A stretch of DNA of 27,622 nucleotides from Plakobranchus ocellatus (GCA_019648995.1 BLXT01008389.1:14650-42271), one strand, 5' to 3'. Positions 1-10,830 are shown, counted from the stretch's first letter. Made by a program: numbers and translations. Notes: a model not told the origin generated them from the letters alone.

Positions 1-32
<32 letters not shown>

Positions 33-80
33 ACACTACTACTACTACTACTGCTATTACTACTACTAATACTACTATTA
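1..80. repeat. (TAC/ACT)n trinucleotide microsatellite
   Basis: A nearly pure TAC repeat fills the first 52 bases and continues in degraded form to about base 80. The following 250 bases still carry scattered CTG, CTA and ACT triplets. On the minus strand one frame reads as serine codons (AGT/AGC), but a TAG interrupts it, so this is not good evidence of coding. Confidence 0.9.
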
Positions 81-895
81 CTCTACGACCAGTATTTACT
101 ACTAGTTGAACCACTGTTTCTACGATTTGTGTGACTAGCTCTACTGTTAATCTTTCGGCATTCTTTACCTTCACGCCACTGATAGAACTAATACTGCTGT
201 TGCTGCCACTGCATTACCAATACCACTATCCTGCTGCAGCAAAATGAAGAGCAGTATCGTCAGTGATAAGTCTACTGGCGATACTGCTTTTTGTTTGGCT
301 ACGGCAGTATAATTGTCACTTCTGCTGCTGCTGCTATCACAGCTGCCACTACTTTACTACCACTACAACCACTATACTATATATAGTGCTAGACCAAAGT
401 ATAAGTACAAACATTATTGGCCAGAGGCTACAAATAGGCCTAGTCTTGACATAGTAGTAATCTTGTGTTGTGCCATTTTCAGTATACATCATACCAGGGA
501 GGGATAGAGACTTTTTTGGTATGATGCAGTTACTTTTTATCACCACAATAAATTTTACACCAACAGTTGCTCGATTTTCATTGGCAAGTATGTAGTATGT
601 CACGAACTCAAAATCTAAGTGTGTGAATGTAATCATTAATATCAAAACCACTCACTTTTTTCAATAATATCACACACTATGGTGCCATACATATATTTCA
701 AACGGAATTAAAATATGTATTGCCTGTGGTAAAGCTGTTTTCAAATCAGGCAGTCTTTAGAGTGCATTGGGAAAAATAGAGAGGAAAGGTAACAATCCAT
801 TTCCTTTGAACTTGTCAATTTTGACTGACTATTTGAACTTAAACAAACTATTGTTTCTCTTTTAAAAACTAAAAAGGAAAAACATTAGTACTTAC
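81..895. other. Flank downstream of minus-strand gene exon 7; no firm gene
   Basis: This stretch lies 3' of the last exon I could place in the minus-strand gene. The exon at 896-963 ends in a strong GTAAGT donor, so at least one more exon must follow, either here or left of the window. Short open frames exist on both strands around 100-350, rich in CTG/TAC-type triplets, but none has both a convincing acceptor and a natural composition. I see no other feature. Confidence 0.5.
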
Positions 896-963
896 TGTCT
901 TGGCTGTCTTAGTTGTTGGTCCTTTGCAGAGCTTGAGTCCTTTCCAGAAGGCCTATTATCATT
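896..963 (-). CDS. Minus-strand gene, exon 7 (last one placed)
   Basis: The acceptor is TTATGCAG|AATGAT and the donor AAGACA|GTAAGTAC. It has 22 codons plus two bases, polar and rich in S, K and Q (for example GKDSSSAKDQQLRQPR). The strong donor shows that the transcript continues to the left, so the stop codon is not in the part I could resolve. Confidence 0.72.
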
Positions 964-1563
964 CTGCATAAATAACATAACAAGAAAAGCACATTATCAT
1001 TCATTAAACCCTGCCAAAAGAACCTCTCAATTATCACAAAGGAGAAAAAATTTGAGGGAACCAGGAGAAAAGCATATAGCTATAATCCTATTTCTAAGTT
1101 ACAATTGTATTTGACGTTTTCATTTAAAAAAAAGTAACAAATGGGTCAAGACACATTCTGTGGCTGGGAACAAGGGTGATACATAATGGTGCAGCTATCA
1201 GAATCATTAACTGTTTACATCAAAAATTTTTTTTAATGGTGTATGAGAGTCTTGCAATATATGACACTATTAAAAATCCATTGTTGCTGATCTCTGAGAT
1301 GCATGAGACCTATATTTCCTAGGTCCATTTTGAAGCAACACCACACAAATTGTTGTACACCTTTTTATTATATACATATTCTTGCACTAGCTCCCAATGT
1401 CACTCCCCATGACACAAATACTTTAAATGAAGAAATAAAATTCACTTTATTCATTAAATTGCTTTTATGTAATCAATAAGAAATAAAACCAATCCTGCAC
1501 ATGATCTTAAAAGAAAGACAGAGGATCAAACTGACTTTGAATTTTAAAGAAAAAAATTACATT

Positions 1564-1629
<66 letters not shown>

Positions 1630-2258
1630 TCTTGACGGCAGTGAATTTAAGACAATTATCAAAGACATTTAGGAAAAAAAAATTTTTCCAGGCATTGAAA
1701 TATATTTCTTTTTAATACAAGCTGTTTAGGATTTCATAGAAAGAAACAAATCAGATCACTGATTGGGATAGTTGGAATGAGTTTAGGATGATGGCACCTT
1801 GTCAATTACTGCAATTTCATCATTCTGCAGCAATGATTAGTACTTTTCTGCTTTTACTGTAAGATTGGTTGTAAAATCTGTCTTTGCACTTTTTTCAGTA
1901 CTTTTCACTGAACAATTAAAAAAAAGAACAATTTTATTCTGTCAAATCATGTGTGTTGATCTTAAAGGAAGAATTACAATCAAATAAAGCCTATTTTTGT
2001 GGGAGAGGTCTTCTTTTACAGATCATCATGGACTCCCACATTGTCTGCCTGCAATGGCAGAAAGAATATTGCTTTTGTCCCTCTGAAAAGAACCTCAATG
2101 ATTTTGTAAGTTTGTTTTTGTTGACTTGACGATAAAATGAGAATCATAGTGATAGTGGATATCTGTTTATCCTTGGCTGCTTTATCCCTTTCCCAAAAAA
2201 AAAAAAATCAATATTGGTATTTGAATAAAAAAAAGAGCTACTGTGAAGTGAAGTAATA

Positions 2259-2301
<43 letters not shown>

Positions 2302-5300
2302 CAATTATATAACATATCCATATAATATTATTTACCGTTACAGATGCCCTCTTTTTTAGCTCATCATACATCATTTCAGCAATAATAATCCATTATTTGC
2401 ATTACAATTTAAATAGCTTTTAAAATGATAAATCACCTTTTCTTTGTCTTCCTTAAGTCTCTGCAGTCTTTTAGAATGGTCTGCTTTCCCAGTCTGCAAA
2501 CCTGTACAGAATACAAGTTTCATTGGCCTCTTTTGAGTTAAGGCATTATTACTGGTGGTTATTAAATTAAAAATGTCTAAAGATTTAGCAAAAATTAGAG
2601 ATTTAAAGCTGGTTATAGGCAGAGTTTTAATTTAATTCTGACCTTAGAGCTTGGGAAATAAGCTTTGAACATATAACTTAAAAGGACTTGGGAAGTAAAT
2701 ATGGTATTGCCTTAACTAAAAAAATGATAAGAACTGAAATCTGTGTGCCTTACTGCACGCAAAAAGCCACAGCATCAATAATCATCTCTGCAAATATTAC
2801 TCTTTTGACATACATCTATTCAATTTCACAGAAATTTAACACACTCAAAGACTTCATAAAAGAACTGCATCAATAAAAATTAACATTCACTCTCACCTTC
2901 TCTTAAGTAGAAATCGACATAATGGTCTCCATGTAAGGCAGAGCCTACATGCCTGGTGTAACCCAACACCTTTCCATTTTCTGTGAGAGATGCAACATCT
3001 GGACTATGGGGACGATATCTGTGTATCACATGAAGCCTATCCAGATCTTGCTCCTCCTGGATTACAAGTAAATGGATGGTTTTTTACACTCCCAAAAAAG
3101 GCAATTAGTTTTTGTGGAGACCAATCAAAAAAAATATTATTTATTATATCTCCTTCATAATGCTTTGAAATATTTGTAATTTCAATCTTGGCACAAAATT
3201 ACCATAGCTCTTCCTAGTTTTCATTGTCAAAAGTTTAGTCAGTTTATAAAATGATGATGTGAAATTTGCAGTTTGTGATTTGTGTCTCATTTGATGCAAT
3301 CTTAAAAATACATTTTCCAATTTTGATTAATAGGAAGATAATTTTTCCAAAGTAAGAGGCAAAATGAGATTGGGCACTGGAGAACTTCTCAATAGTTTTT
3401 AAAAAATTTATACCATTAATAATATCAACCCAAAAACTAAAGAAAAAGAGTGGTTAATGGTTTTTAAATTAGAGAATATTGAATTGTGTGGAAATATTGG
3501 CTGGGACATTACTGATGGTTCAACAAATTGTTCCAGTATGATTTGATATCGAAGTTGAAGTGAGGCATATTTGAGGGCCATTTTTCATACTCAGAATAGT
3601 GAAATAAACATTAGTATCTGCCAACAGGCAGAATCAAATAAACTTTGTTATTTGCAAAATCAATACATAATATTTAAAATTCTTGTTAAATAACACAGCC
3701 AATGAAAGAGAATATAATATATGTATGTTTCGCATCTGTCACTTGCTCCCTCAATCTACTTCTGGCTCTTGTTTGCCCTTAAACACTCTTCTTCCCGAAA
3801 AAAATAAAATGTACAGTAGACATTGCTATCTATATTACTCTCAGAACTTCACACTTACAAATATTTTGTTCACAGTCCGAGTAATCCTGTCTGCTTCATT
3901 TCTAGGAACAACACGTCGAGAGTTGTTAATCAACTTTGGTCGGATTATTTTTTGCTTGTCTTTTTTCCTGCTCTTAGCCCCTTCCGTAATGCTGAAAAGG
4001 GATTTCATTTGAATCATTGCAGAGATATCAAAAGCAAGCACAATTATAGAGATAACGTGAAACTTGTTTCTTTTGCTGTAAAGAAATTTGATTTTCTGTG
4101 GAGTTTTCACACAAAAAACTGTCTTGAAAATGGACTACCTTTTATAATGTATTTTAGCAAAAATTTATTCATAACCAACACAAGCAGCATAAAAAATTAG
4201 TAGGAAAACTTCCAAATAAAAAAAAAATATTATTTGATTTGAGTAGATCTGATCTGCATCCTCAGGGTCCTTTTAATTGCTTAATTGAGATTCTGTTTAC
4301 AATAAAAATGAAAACGATCACTTGCCTAATATTTCCCACACAAATATTGTAAAAACTACTATCCATAATGGAATATTTCTCTTTGATTCAATGATATTAA
4401 AAAATCTGTTTAAAGACAAAAACAAAAATCTCTTTGAAACAAATACTTACCTGATTTGTACAAATATTCAACAACTTTTTTCAAACTAACCGTTCATTTT
4501 CATTGCAATGCCTGACATTTGCATCCTCATCACAATGTTGATCATGTGGCCCTTTCTTTTTTTCTCTGCTTGCTTTCTTGCCTCTATGATCACTAGCTTT
4601 ATGCCCTGGACTCTGACTCTGTCTACATCTGGGACTAGACTTAGTTTTGCCATCTAGTTCTGCTTTGTCAAGCATTTGATACATCAAATCTAAGGTTTTC
4701 TGTGGGATAGATAAAACTACATGTACATTAATTCTGTTGAATTTAAAACTAGGCCAGGCATACCATGTTTTCAGCCAAGAAAAAATATTATTCAAGAATA
4801 TATTAAAAGCTTTTCTTTGAGAATGAGCATTACTTCAAAATATAAAATATGATTCAGGAACAGGAAAAATGTGCTCCTTTAAAATAGTCCACTATCTTTT
4901 ATACATATACAATTATGGACTGGGAAATTGTATCCAATATCTATGCTGCATACAGAGCTACAAAATGTCCAGGACAATAAGGTGATGATGTAATTTTGAA
5001 AGTGACAGAGACATATTTTTCCGATCATGTTTCAAATTATATGTATTAAAATAAGGAAACACAAATTGGCCGTTTTATTTTCCACTATCCAACTTTTCCA
5101 TAGGCCATTGGACACAATTCTTCTATTTGCATGATAAGCCAAGCATTGCAACGCAAAGAAGCACATACCATATGCACTGGTTCATTGAGAAGAATGTCTC
5201 AATCAAGTTAAGAACTAGAATGTTGGCCTAGATATAGATTTGTGAGACAGTCAATCTAGGTCACTAATCAAACTTGAGCATTGGCATGATGTAAACATAT

Positions 5301-8300
5301 GAATTTTAAAACATTTGAGTGTGCATCTATGTGAGTGAGTCTACAAGGGAATAAAAGAGGGTTTGGGGGAAGAGGGGAGAGGATAAGCAATGATTAGGAA
5401 AAAAGATAAGACTTCCAAAAAGTCACACAACAAAGGAAATTCTAAGGATGCAACACTTCTTTTCAGCTTGTCACGGTATAACCATGTAGTCATGAGAAAA
5501 GGAAGACATTTTCTTTGCATCACTTGTCTGATATTTCAAAACTGTTCATCACTGAATTCAGGCTGATCAAATGTTCATTCCTTTCTCTAAAATTCTAAAA
5601 AAAATCTTTTGCTTTTTAATGACATCAATTTTGTTATAACTAACAATTTTAATAGTACTAACAATTCTATACTGTAGAATTACCTTCATTTTAAGGACGT
5701 TAAATCATAATTGTATAGACAAGCAGTTAGTTTAGATCTAGATAAAAAATAGCCTGAAACAAGAAAAATGCCTTTTTCTTGGAAAAAGAACGCCATAACT
5801 AAATAAGAAAAAAGCAATTTCATAGCTAAGGGAAAATCAAAATTAAAATATAAAGCACAGAGAAAAAATAGAAAACTCAAAAAAATTATTACCAATTCCC
5901 CCAAAGAAAGAGAGAGAAATCAAGCTAAGACTGTATCAAAAGCTATATACTTATACCCCATTTTGGAATGGGTTATCCAGCTTGTATTTACATATTGGAT
6001 GCTAAAGATTGATTGCTTGCATTTTAAATTCCCTTTAAATTACCAAGGCGTAAATATAGATATAATATAATCACAATTTCCATTTTATATTTTGTTCTTT
6101 AGTGACACTAAAAAACCAAGATTAAGATAAAAATGCATTTGACCATACCATTTTAGGTGTTGTTCTCAAATAACCTTGAGGATCAAACCTATCTTCACGC
6201 CGCTCAACATTCATATACAGCTCTCTGTTGATTACATTTATAAGAATAACACAATGACAAAATTTTTTTTTTATTTTAAAAAATCTTATAAACATTCACA
6301 TTTAGCTCAAACACAATAGATTAGCTAATAGAAAGCATTCACAAATATAATGAAAAATATTCCACCAAAGTTTCTGATTACATTTCCAGTTTCAGAATAA
6401 ACGAGATACTAGAAGACCTGATTTTTCAAAGCTCTGCAAAATTCATTATCTGTTTAGAGTGCATAATGCAAAGAACAGTAAATGTAATGAGTATTTTTCT
6501 TTTCAATCACATTAGGACTACTGAAAAACAGGAAGAGGAGTTTAAAAGGTATAGAAATACCCAGCATGCCTGCAAAGAGATCATATTGACTTTCTCAATA
6601 TAAATTTAATAAAAGATGCACCAAAGCAAGAAAGGTCTATCTAAGCCTTTTTGTCTTTGAAAGGGTTTTGTTAAACTTAGAGATTCAATTACAATTATCA
6701 TTTTAAGATTCAAGAAGAATAAGAGACATAAAAAAGGGAGATCAGAGTAATTAAAATTCTGCTCTAGGATTAGATTGTTACTAAGTAAATTGATACTAAA
6801 TAAGAGGGTGAAGTTGATAATATCAGATGAAAAACAGAAGTTTTCAAAGATGCCTCTATCACAAGATTTCTTTGCAAATGTGATATGTTTTGTGTAATCT
6901 AATAGAGAGGGGTAAAACGATAAAACATTTTCATTCCTTGCGTGTTGTTTCATAAGTCTTGAATATGTTCTAGTGGAATATTTTCTTTTTATTTATTTGG
7001 AATTGTTTTCAGTTCTGCTACGCAGAGGCAAAAGAACATATTTGCATTTATGCTGATTGTCAGGTTATCCTCTGACTTAAAGCACCACAATTGTGTAGAA
7101 TGAGGCAATTGCTATTGGACTCACAAGGTATATTTGTGACAAAAGTATTCTGACTTTAAATGACAAAAGTAGTGCTGCTATCAATATTTTCTGAATATGA
7201 TTAAAAGAACATCAAATCAATATAGCATTACATTTCATTTTGAATGAAATGTTAGGGCAATATCAAATTTAGGTATTTACAAATTTTGGGTCTCATTTTT
7301 TGTATGAGAATTTGAACATTTCTACTTATTCGGTCAAAATATATGGCTATATATTCCCAAACACATGAAAGCTGTGCTCATAAAAGAAACAACTTTTGTT
7401 TTGATTTATTCTGATAAGACATCTGTCATTTTTATAAAAAAAAGGTCGCATTGTGAACTTTTAAAAATGTGTGAGTCATAATCTTTAAATGCTGGTCAAT
7501 AAACTTAGTAGAGCGCAGGCAGTATTAATGTGCAAACTGAACACCTTGTGTTGCTATGTAGTTCTAAGTGTGTGAATCTATGTTTATATGACTCCCTGTT
7601 TGCTTAAGACAAGAAAACTTTATACATGATAAAGAAATGCCTTTGCCACAGGCAACAACATTTGTAGACTTACAATTTTTTAGCTACAAGAGCTGATACA
7701 TCCTTTGCATCCCTTGGTGTAAAGGTCATTTTTTTAAAAGAGGTTGCACTCCCTGAAAGTCAGACAAATTGGATAACTCCTGCTCGCAAAGGGAAGAGCA
7801 ATGTGAAGCTTATGAAACTGAATATAGATCTGGACCTGACATATCAGAGTTTTGATCCAGGCACAAGTTTTACTTGTCTACTGGAGTTAGATCGAGATCT
7901 AGATCTAGATATCTTTTAAGTTAAGCCTCAATCGAGACTTCAGATATATAGATCTAGATCTAGTTTAGATCGAGGAAAAGTTTCGCATCGAAATAAACAT
8001 GTACTCAGTAATATATTTAAATACAATATGACATCAAATAAGATTAAACATGCGTTTTAGGATCCTCTTTCAATGTCCATAACACAACATTGGTGAATTT
8101 AAATCCACCTACGCCGCCATTTTGTAAACAATAGTACTGAGAGCCGTTGTCAGGCTAATATTTTTTCAAACGTGATTTAGGAAAAAAAAGTAATAATTCA
8201 TAAAATATGCAGAAAAATATGACTAAGTCAGATTAATACATCTAAGACCATAAAAAATTTCTGATAAAGCAATCCCCCCCCAAAAAAGAAAAGAAGCATT

Positions 8301-9551
8301 AGGAACCCACAATGCTCGAGAAATGAAGGTTATGTATAATCGAAAAGTTATTAAAATTTAAAAAAAAATATTTTAGAAAGTTATTTTGATTTGAATCTTT
8401 TTTTTAAAACCTTTTTATTTGGCTCTGTCACCATTGGTAAATTTTATGATTAATTTCTCTTTTAGGTATAGAGAATTAAAAAACCTCGGACTAATACGCA
8501 TCTCCATTTTATTTATCGAAAAATAAAATAAATATACCTGAGTATGATTACTATTTTTAAATATGAAGTATCGAATCTGTTGCTAATTGTCAACAATGGC
8601 GGCATAATTCAATCTATGATTTATCAAGAAAGGTGGCTGAATATGATATTTTATGCACAAAAGTAACAATCAAATGCCTTAAAGATATTATTAATTATAT
8701 TAAGAGCCAGATGGTTTCATAGAAACTCCAATTTCTGAGATAATATTTTCTTCTCGTAGATCTTAGTCGTCTAATCTAAGATCGATTTATTATGTCAATC
8801 TAAATTAGATAGCTAGATCCAGATCTAGATCAATATTAGATGTAGATCTAGACTATATCAAGACTAGTGTTTAGTCTAGATCTAGATTTTAGAATAAGGG
8901 AAAGTTAGGGGATATAAACCTTGATGTTATAATGCAATGCAGATGTATTTAGATAAGTAGGCCAACATACAATCTTTACTCAAAGTGAGTAGCTGTAGGA
9001 GATCTTAAAACTTCATCGTGCTGTTTATTTTCAGTATGCTGTGAGTGGGCCAGGTGTCTTGTGTGTGTGTATGTAGATCTACAGCTCTGCAAAGTGGGAT
9101 TAAGGTAGGTCAGTGTGAATGCGGGTGCAGCATAAAAAAAAACAAAAAACACAACAGCATTAGATTTAGAAATGTTTAAAGCTTGCATAAGTTTCACATG
9201 TTTAAAAAAACTTCTAGGGGACGTAAAACATTTCTAATTCAAGTACAGATTAATACGTAGTGGAAATAATCAGGGTAGATGCTTGAAGAAGAAAGAACCA
9301 GGTAAATGTAGGAAGCTGAAGAAAGTAGAGTAGATCTAGAAGGGAAGGGGGCATGCAAACGGGAGCCAAAAGCTAACGATCATGTATCTAGCAGTCTCTA
9401 GGCCTAATTTAGTAGTTATAAATGCCATAATTTGTCTGTCTAGAGGAATCATAAAAAAGACAGTATTGTGCCTCACCTTATGCTTGGTTTCATAAGATCT
9501 GTAGCACACATGTATTGATGGTGCTAAAAGTAAAACTGAATGTTCAGCCAT
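896..9551 (-). CDS. Seven-exon minus-strand gene, basic hydrophilic protein of unknown family (3' partial)
   Basis: This gene was assembled by eye from splice sites. Its exons, in transcript order, are 9549-9551 back to 9477, 6220-6149, 4699-4491, 3991-3859, 3056-2897, 2501-2437 and 963-896. All seven have GT donors and AG acceptors, and every junction keeps one open frame of 260 codons plus two bases. The protein starts MAEHSVLLLAPSIHVCYRSY. Its middle (exon 3) is charged and rich in K, R, S, H and D. Exons 4-5 look the most structured, with peptides such as RVVPRNEADRITRTVNKIF and KVLGYTRHVGSALHGDHYVD. The end is again charged and rich in K and Q. I see no signal peptide, membrane segment or enzyme motif, and I do not recognise the family. 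The last placed exon ends in a donor, so the C-terminus is missing. The exon chain is well supported by phase; the first-exon link across a 3.3 kb intron is the least certain step. Confidence 0.72.
1566..1627. repeat. (TA)n microsatellite
   Basis: About 31 uninterrupted TA dinucleotides. The array is likely to be variable in length between individuals and is prone to sequencing and assembly errors. Confidence 0.97.
2262..2298. repeat. (TA)n microsatellite
   Basis: About 18 TA dinucleotides in the same intron as the longer array 650 bases away. Confidence 0.95.
2437..2501 (-). CDS. Minus-strand gene, exon 6
   Basis: The acceptor is ATTCTGTACAG|GTTTGC and the donor GAAAAG|GTGATT. Two bases complete a glycine codon, then 21 codons encode LQTGKADHSKRLQRLKEDK and its continuation, a highly charged probable helix. 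It ends in phase 0. Confidence 0.78.
2502..2896 (-). other. Intron 5 of the minus-strand gene
   Basis: A short AT-rich intron bounded by the GTGAGA donor and the TGTACAG acceptor. The open frame on the plus strand at 2688-2876 has no coding character. I see nothing else. Confidence 0.65.
2897..3056 (-). CDS. Minus-strand gene, exon 5 (best-structured segment)
   Basis: The acceptor is TTGTAATCCAG|GAGGAG and the donor AGAGAAG|GTGAGAG, giving 53 codons plus one base. The peptide holds RLHVIHRYRPHSPDV and KVLGYTRHVGSALHGDHYVD. It is the least low-complexity part of the protein and the best query for a family search. The split glycine codon joins exactly to exon 6. Confidence 0.82.
3057..3858 (-). 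other. Intron 4 of the minus-strand gene
   Basis: An AT-rich intron without recognisable repeats or genes. Confidence 0.65.
3859..3991 (-). CDS. Minus-strand gene, exon 4
   Basis: The acceptor is CCCTTTTCAG|CATTAC and the donor AATATTT|GTAAGTG. One base completes the split arginine codon from exon 3, followed by 44 codons. The peptide is strongly basic at first (EGAKSRKKDKQKIIRPK) and then turns into a mixed helix-like stretch, RVVPRNEADRITRTVNKIF. It ends in phase 0. Confidence 0.8.
3992..4490 (-). other. Intron 3 of the minus-strand gene, with a strong second donor
   Basis: The intron used by the phase-consistent model. It contains a CAG|GTAAGTA donor (exon side 4451) that would lengthen exon 3 by 40 bases and place the in-frame TGA at 4481-4483 in the message. 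I see nothing else. Confidence 0.6.
4491..4699 (-). CDS. Minus-strand gene, exon 3 (charged low-complexity segment)
   Basis: The acceptor is TCTATCCCACAG|AAAACC and the donor GAACG|GTTAGT, giving 69 codons plus two bases. The first part (KTLDLMYQMLDKAELDG) could be an amphipathic helix. The rest is rich in K, R, S, H and D and probably disordered. A stronger-looking donor (CAG|GTAAGTA) lies 40 bases further on, but the frame meets TGA at 4481-4483 before reaching it. Only the weaker GTTAGT donor therefore keeps the reading frame into exon 4. Confidence 0.75.
4700..6148 (-). other. Intron 2 of the minus-strand gene
   Basis: An AT-rich intron. The open frames in it (for example 5341-5523 and 5686-5904 minus) are short, lack splice context and have low-complexity composition. 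No element boundaries were seen. Confidence 0.6.
6149..6220 (-). CDS. Minus-strand gene, exon 2
   Basis: This exon has 24 codons (peptide begins LYMNVERREDRFDPQGYLRT) between an acceptor at CAACAGAGAG and the donor AAAATG|GTATGG. The three overlapping AGs at 6221-6226 would give exon ends at 6220, 6222 or 6224. Only 6220 fits the phase-0 donor of the exon at 9477-9551. The peptide is charged and looks like real protein. Confidence 0.7.
7888..7974. repeat. AGATCT-type palindromic repeat with inverted arms
   Basis: The left arm (7888-7914, TAGATCGAGATCTAGATCTA and on) is nearly the reverse complement of the right arm (about 7942-7970). This gives a potential hairpin stem of about 20 bp around a loop of about 28 bases. 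The same GATCTAGATCT unit recurs across the window. Confidence 0.75.
8813..8890. repeat. AGATCT-type palindromic repeat cluster
   Basis: Repeated GATCTAGAT units. One clean hairpin is GATCTAGACTA (8845-8855) against TAGTCTAGATC (8872-8882), an 11 bp stem with a loop of about 16 bases. Looser copies continue upstream to about 8757. Confidence 0.75.
9477..9551 (-). CDS. Minus-strand gene, coding exon 1
   Basis: This exon has 25 codons from an ATG in strong context (AAAAAAATGGCT: A at -3, G at +4) to a CATAAG|GTGAGG donor, and it ends in phase 0. The short hydrophobic run VLLLAPSI near the N-terminus is too brief and too weak to call a signal peptide. Phase 0 matches exon 2 if the third of three overlapping AG acceptors there is used. 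No upstream exon is required, so the 5' untranslated region probably begins a little above 9551. Confidence 0.6.
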
Positions 9552-9802
9552 TTTTTTAGATTTGGGGCCATTCCATGTGGCGTGTGTTACAACTGAAGAC
9601 TACTCTGAGAAAGTTTTAATGTACTTGACAAATCAAAAGGAGTTTCATACATAGTTTACATATTTGTGTACAAAAATGATTACTCTACATAAGTGCAACC
9701 TCTAGTGTTACAGCTAACATTATGAACAAAGTGACTTAGATAGTTAGAATGGGTCTAAAGATTTGGGACATGTGTTACTCCAAGAAAATCAAGCATTCTA
9801 GT
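9552..9802. promoter_or_regulatory. Probable 5' untranslated and promoter region of the minus-strand gene
   Basis: This is the sequence immediately upstream of the minus-strand start codon. No TATA box or other core element can be named with confidence. It contains CATTCCATGTGGCGTGTGTTAC at about 9565-9586, an inverted partner of which lies at 11833-11856. The role is inferred from position only. Confidence 0.35.
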
Positions 9803-10771
9803 TTAACTGATTCAGTCCCCAGACTTCTCTTGCCAATGCATTAGAGAACACGTGTGTTTCTGTTTTTGTCATAACATGGCTCAAACAAATAAAAGCCCCA
9901 TAGTGTTGCATATCAATTTTTACGGAAATGACTGAAGAGCACAACTTAATAATTTTCAGTAAATCTTTTATCTCATAAAAAAAATAATAAAATAAAAAGT
10001 TTGAAAAAAAATTACACCATTTTTTTCACACTCACCTCAAACTCAAGGGCCTGCATGCACTCCAAGGTACTTATCTTGTGTAATATCCAAAGGCATAATA
10101 TTATGTCCATGTGTACAGAAAATTTCAAAGAAATCGAGCAAAAATTTTTTTTTAATGATTGTTATAATGACATAGACTACATTCTTACTTGAAACTTGAG
10201 TCCAGTCAGCTATGGATGTAGATCTAGAACTAGAACTAGGTCTAAAAGCTGCAATATCTGGGTATAGATCTAAAACTAGGTCTAGCATTTGTAGAATTAG
10301 ATCTAGAGCTGTTATCGGAGAATCAATGGATACATCGTGTTTTGCATCTAGTCTCCTTTTCTTTACATTACAACTAGGTCTAGACTTAGGGGGCAAAGAC
10401 TGATTGATACCACCCCGGTATCTATTTTTCTATCACTTCTATGGTTGTGTAACTTACACTAGCCTCAGAACCATTTGACAACTAATCATCACTAGAATCA
10501 TCTACCATTTGGCTGAAAAAAAACCTAATGCCTTCTCTGCAGACATTCTATGATGGTATGGGTTTGATTCAACAATGTTTATTTTGGCAATGGTGAAAAG
10601 AGCACAAACATGCAAAGCATTTTCAATTATCTTGTATCAACAATACAATATATGAAAATGAAAGTCAAAAGGAAGTGTATAGTGTCCCCAATTGGCTCTT
10701 ACTTTTGTTTTCATACATTTGCATTGAAATGCCAAGCCTGTGACAGCCGCTTAAGGGACTGAATCAGTTAA
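9803..10771. mobile_element. piggyBac-like non-autonomous DNA transposon (TTAA-flanked)
   Basis: The left end TTAACTGATTCAGTCCC (9803-9819) is a perfect 17-base inverted match to the right end GGGACTGAATCAGTTAA (10755-10771). Counting TTAA as the target duplication leaves a 13-base terminal inverted repeat. TTAA target duplication is the hallmark of piggyBac transposases. The 969 bp interior has no transposase ORF. It carries AGATCTAG-type repeats and a 117-codon minus-strand ORF of doubtful meaning. The element sits in the intergenic region, directly beside the LTR fragment. Confidence 0.8.
10215..10400. repeat. AGATCTAGAACTAG-type imperfect tandem repeats
   Basis: Multiple GATCTAGA, AACTAGGTCTA and related units lie within the piggyBac-like element. 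Because they are in phase with each other they create the long minus-strand open frame at 10043-10396 (PPKSRPSCNVKKRRLD at its start). A GTAAGAA donor-like site follows it, but its phase does not join any exon of the minus-strand gene. I therefore treat the frame as repeat-derived. Confidence 0.55.
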
Positions 10772-10830
10772 ATCACTCTGATATTTCTAGATCTAACACA
10801 CGATCTCACTTTCCGATCAGCTATCTCGTC

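Larger units (their letters stand above)
964..2436 (-). other. Intron 6 of the minus-strand gene
   Basis: This is an AT-rich intron with no coding signal. It holds two TA dinucleotide microsatellites, listed separately, and short A and T runs. I could not define any mobile-element ends. Confidence 0.65.
6221..9476 (-). other. Intron 1 of the minus-strand gene (3.3 kb)
   Basis: The longest intron of this gene. Up to about 7870 it is plain AT-rich sequence. From 7888 to 8890 it carries two clusters of AGATCT/TAGATC palindromic repeats, listed separately. No transposon ends or internal coding exon could be defended. Confidence 0.5.

Noticed and set aside
263..651. Open frames on both strands around the TAC/CTG triplet region
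   Set aside because: Composition is set by the trinucleotide repeat (runs of T, L, C or V), with no splice or start context.
2144..2374. Minus-strand frame with a run of alternating Y and I
   Set aside because: It is a translation of the TA microsatellite.
3683..4200. Plus-strand frames overlapping 3859-3991
   Set aside because: They are antisense shadows of exon 4 of the minus-strand gene, which has proper splice sites and phase.
8976..9197. 73-codon minus-strand frame
   Set aside because: No donor or acceptor fits the neighbouring exons, and a low-complexity TH-rich part comes from a GT-type repeat.
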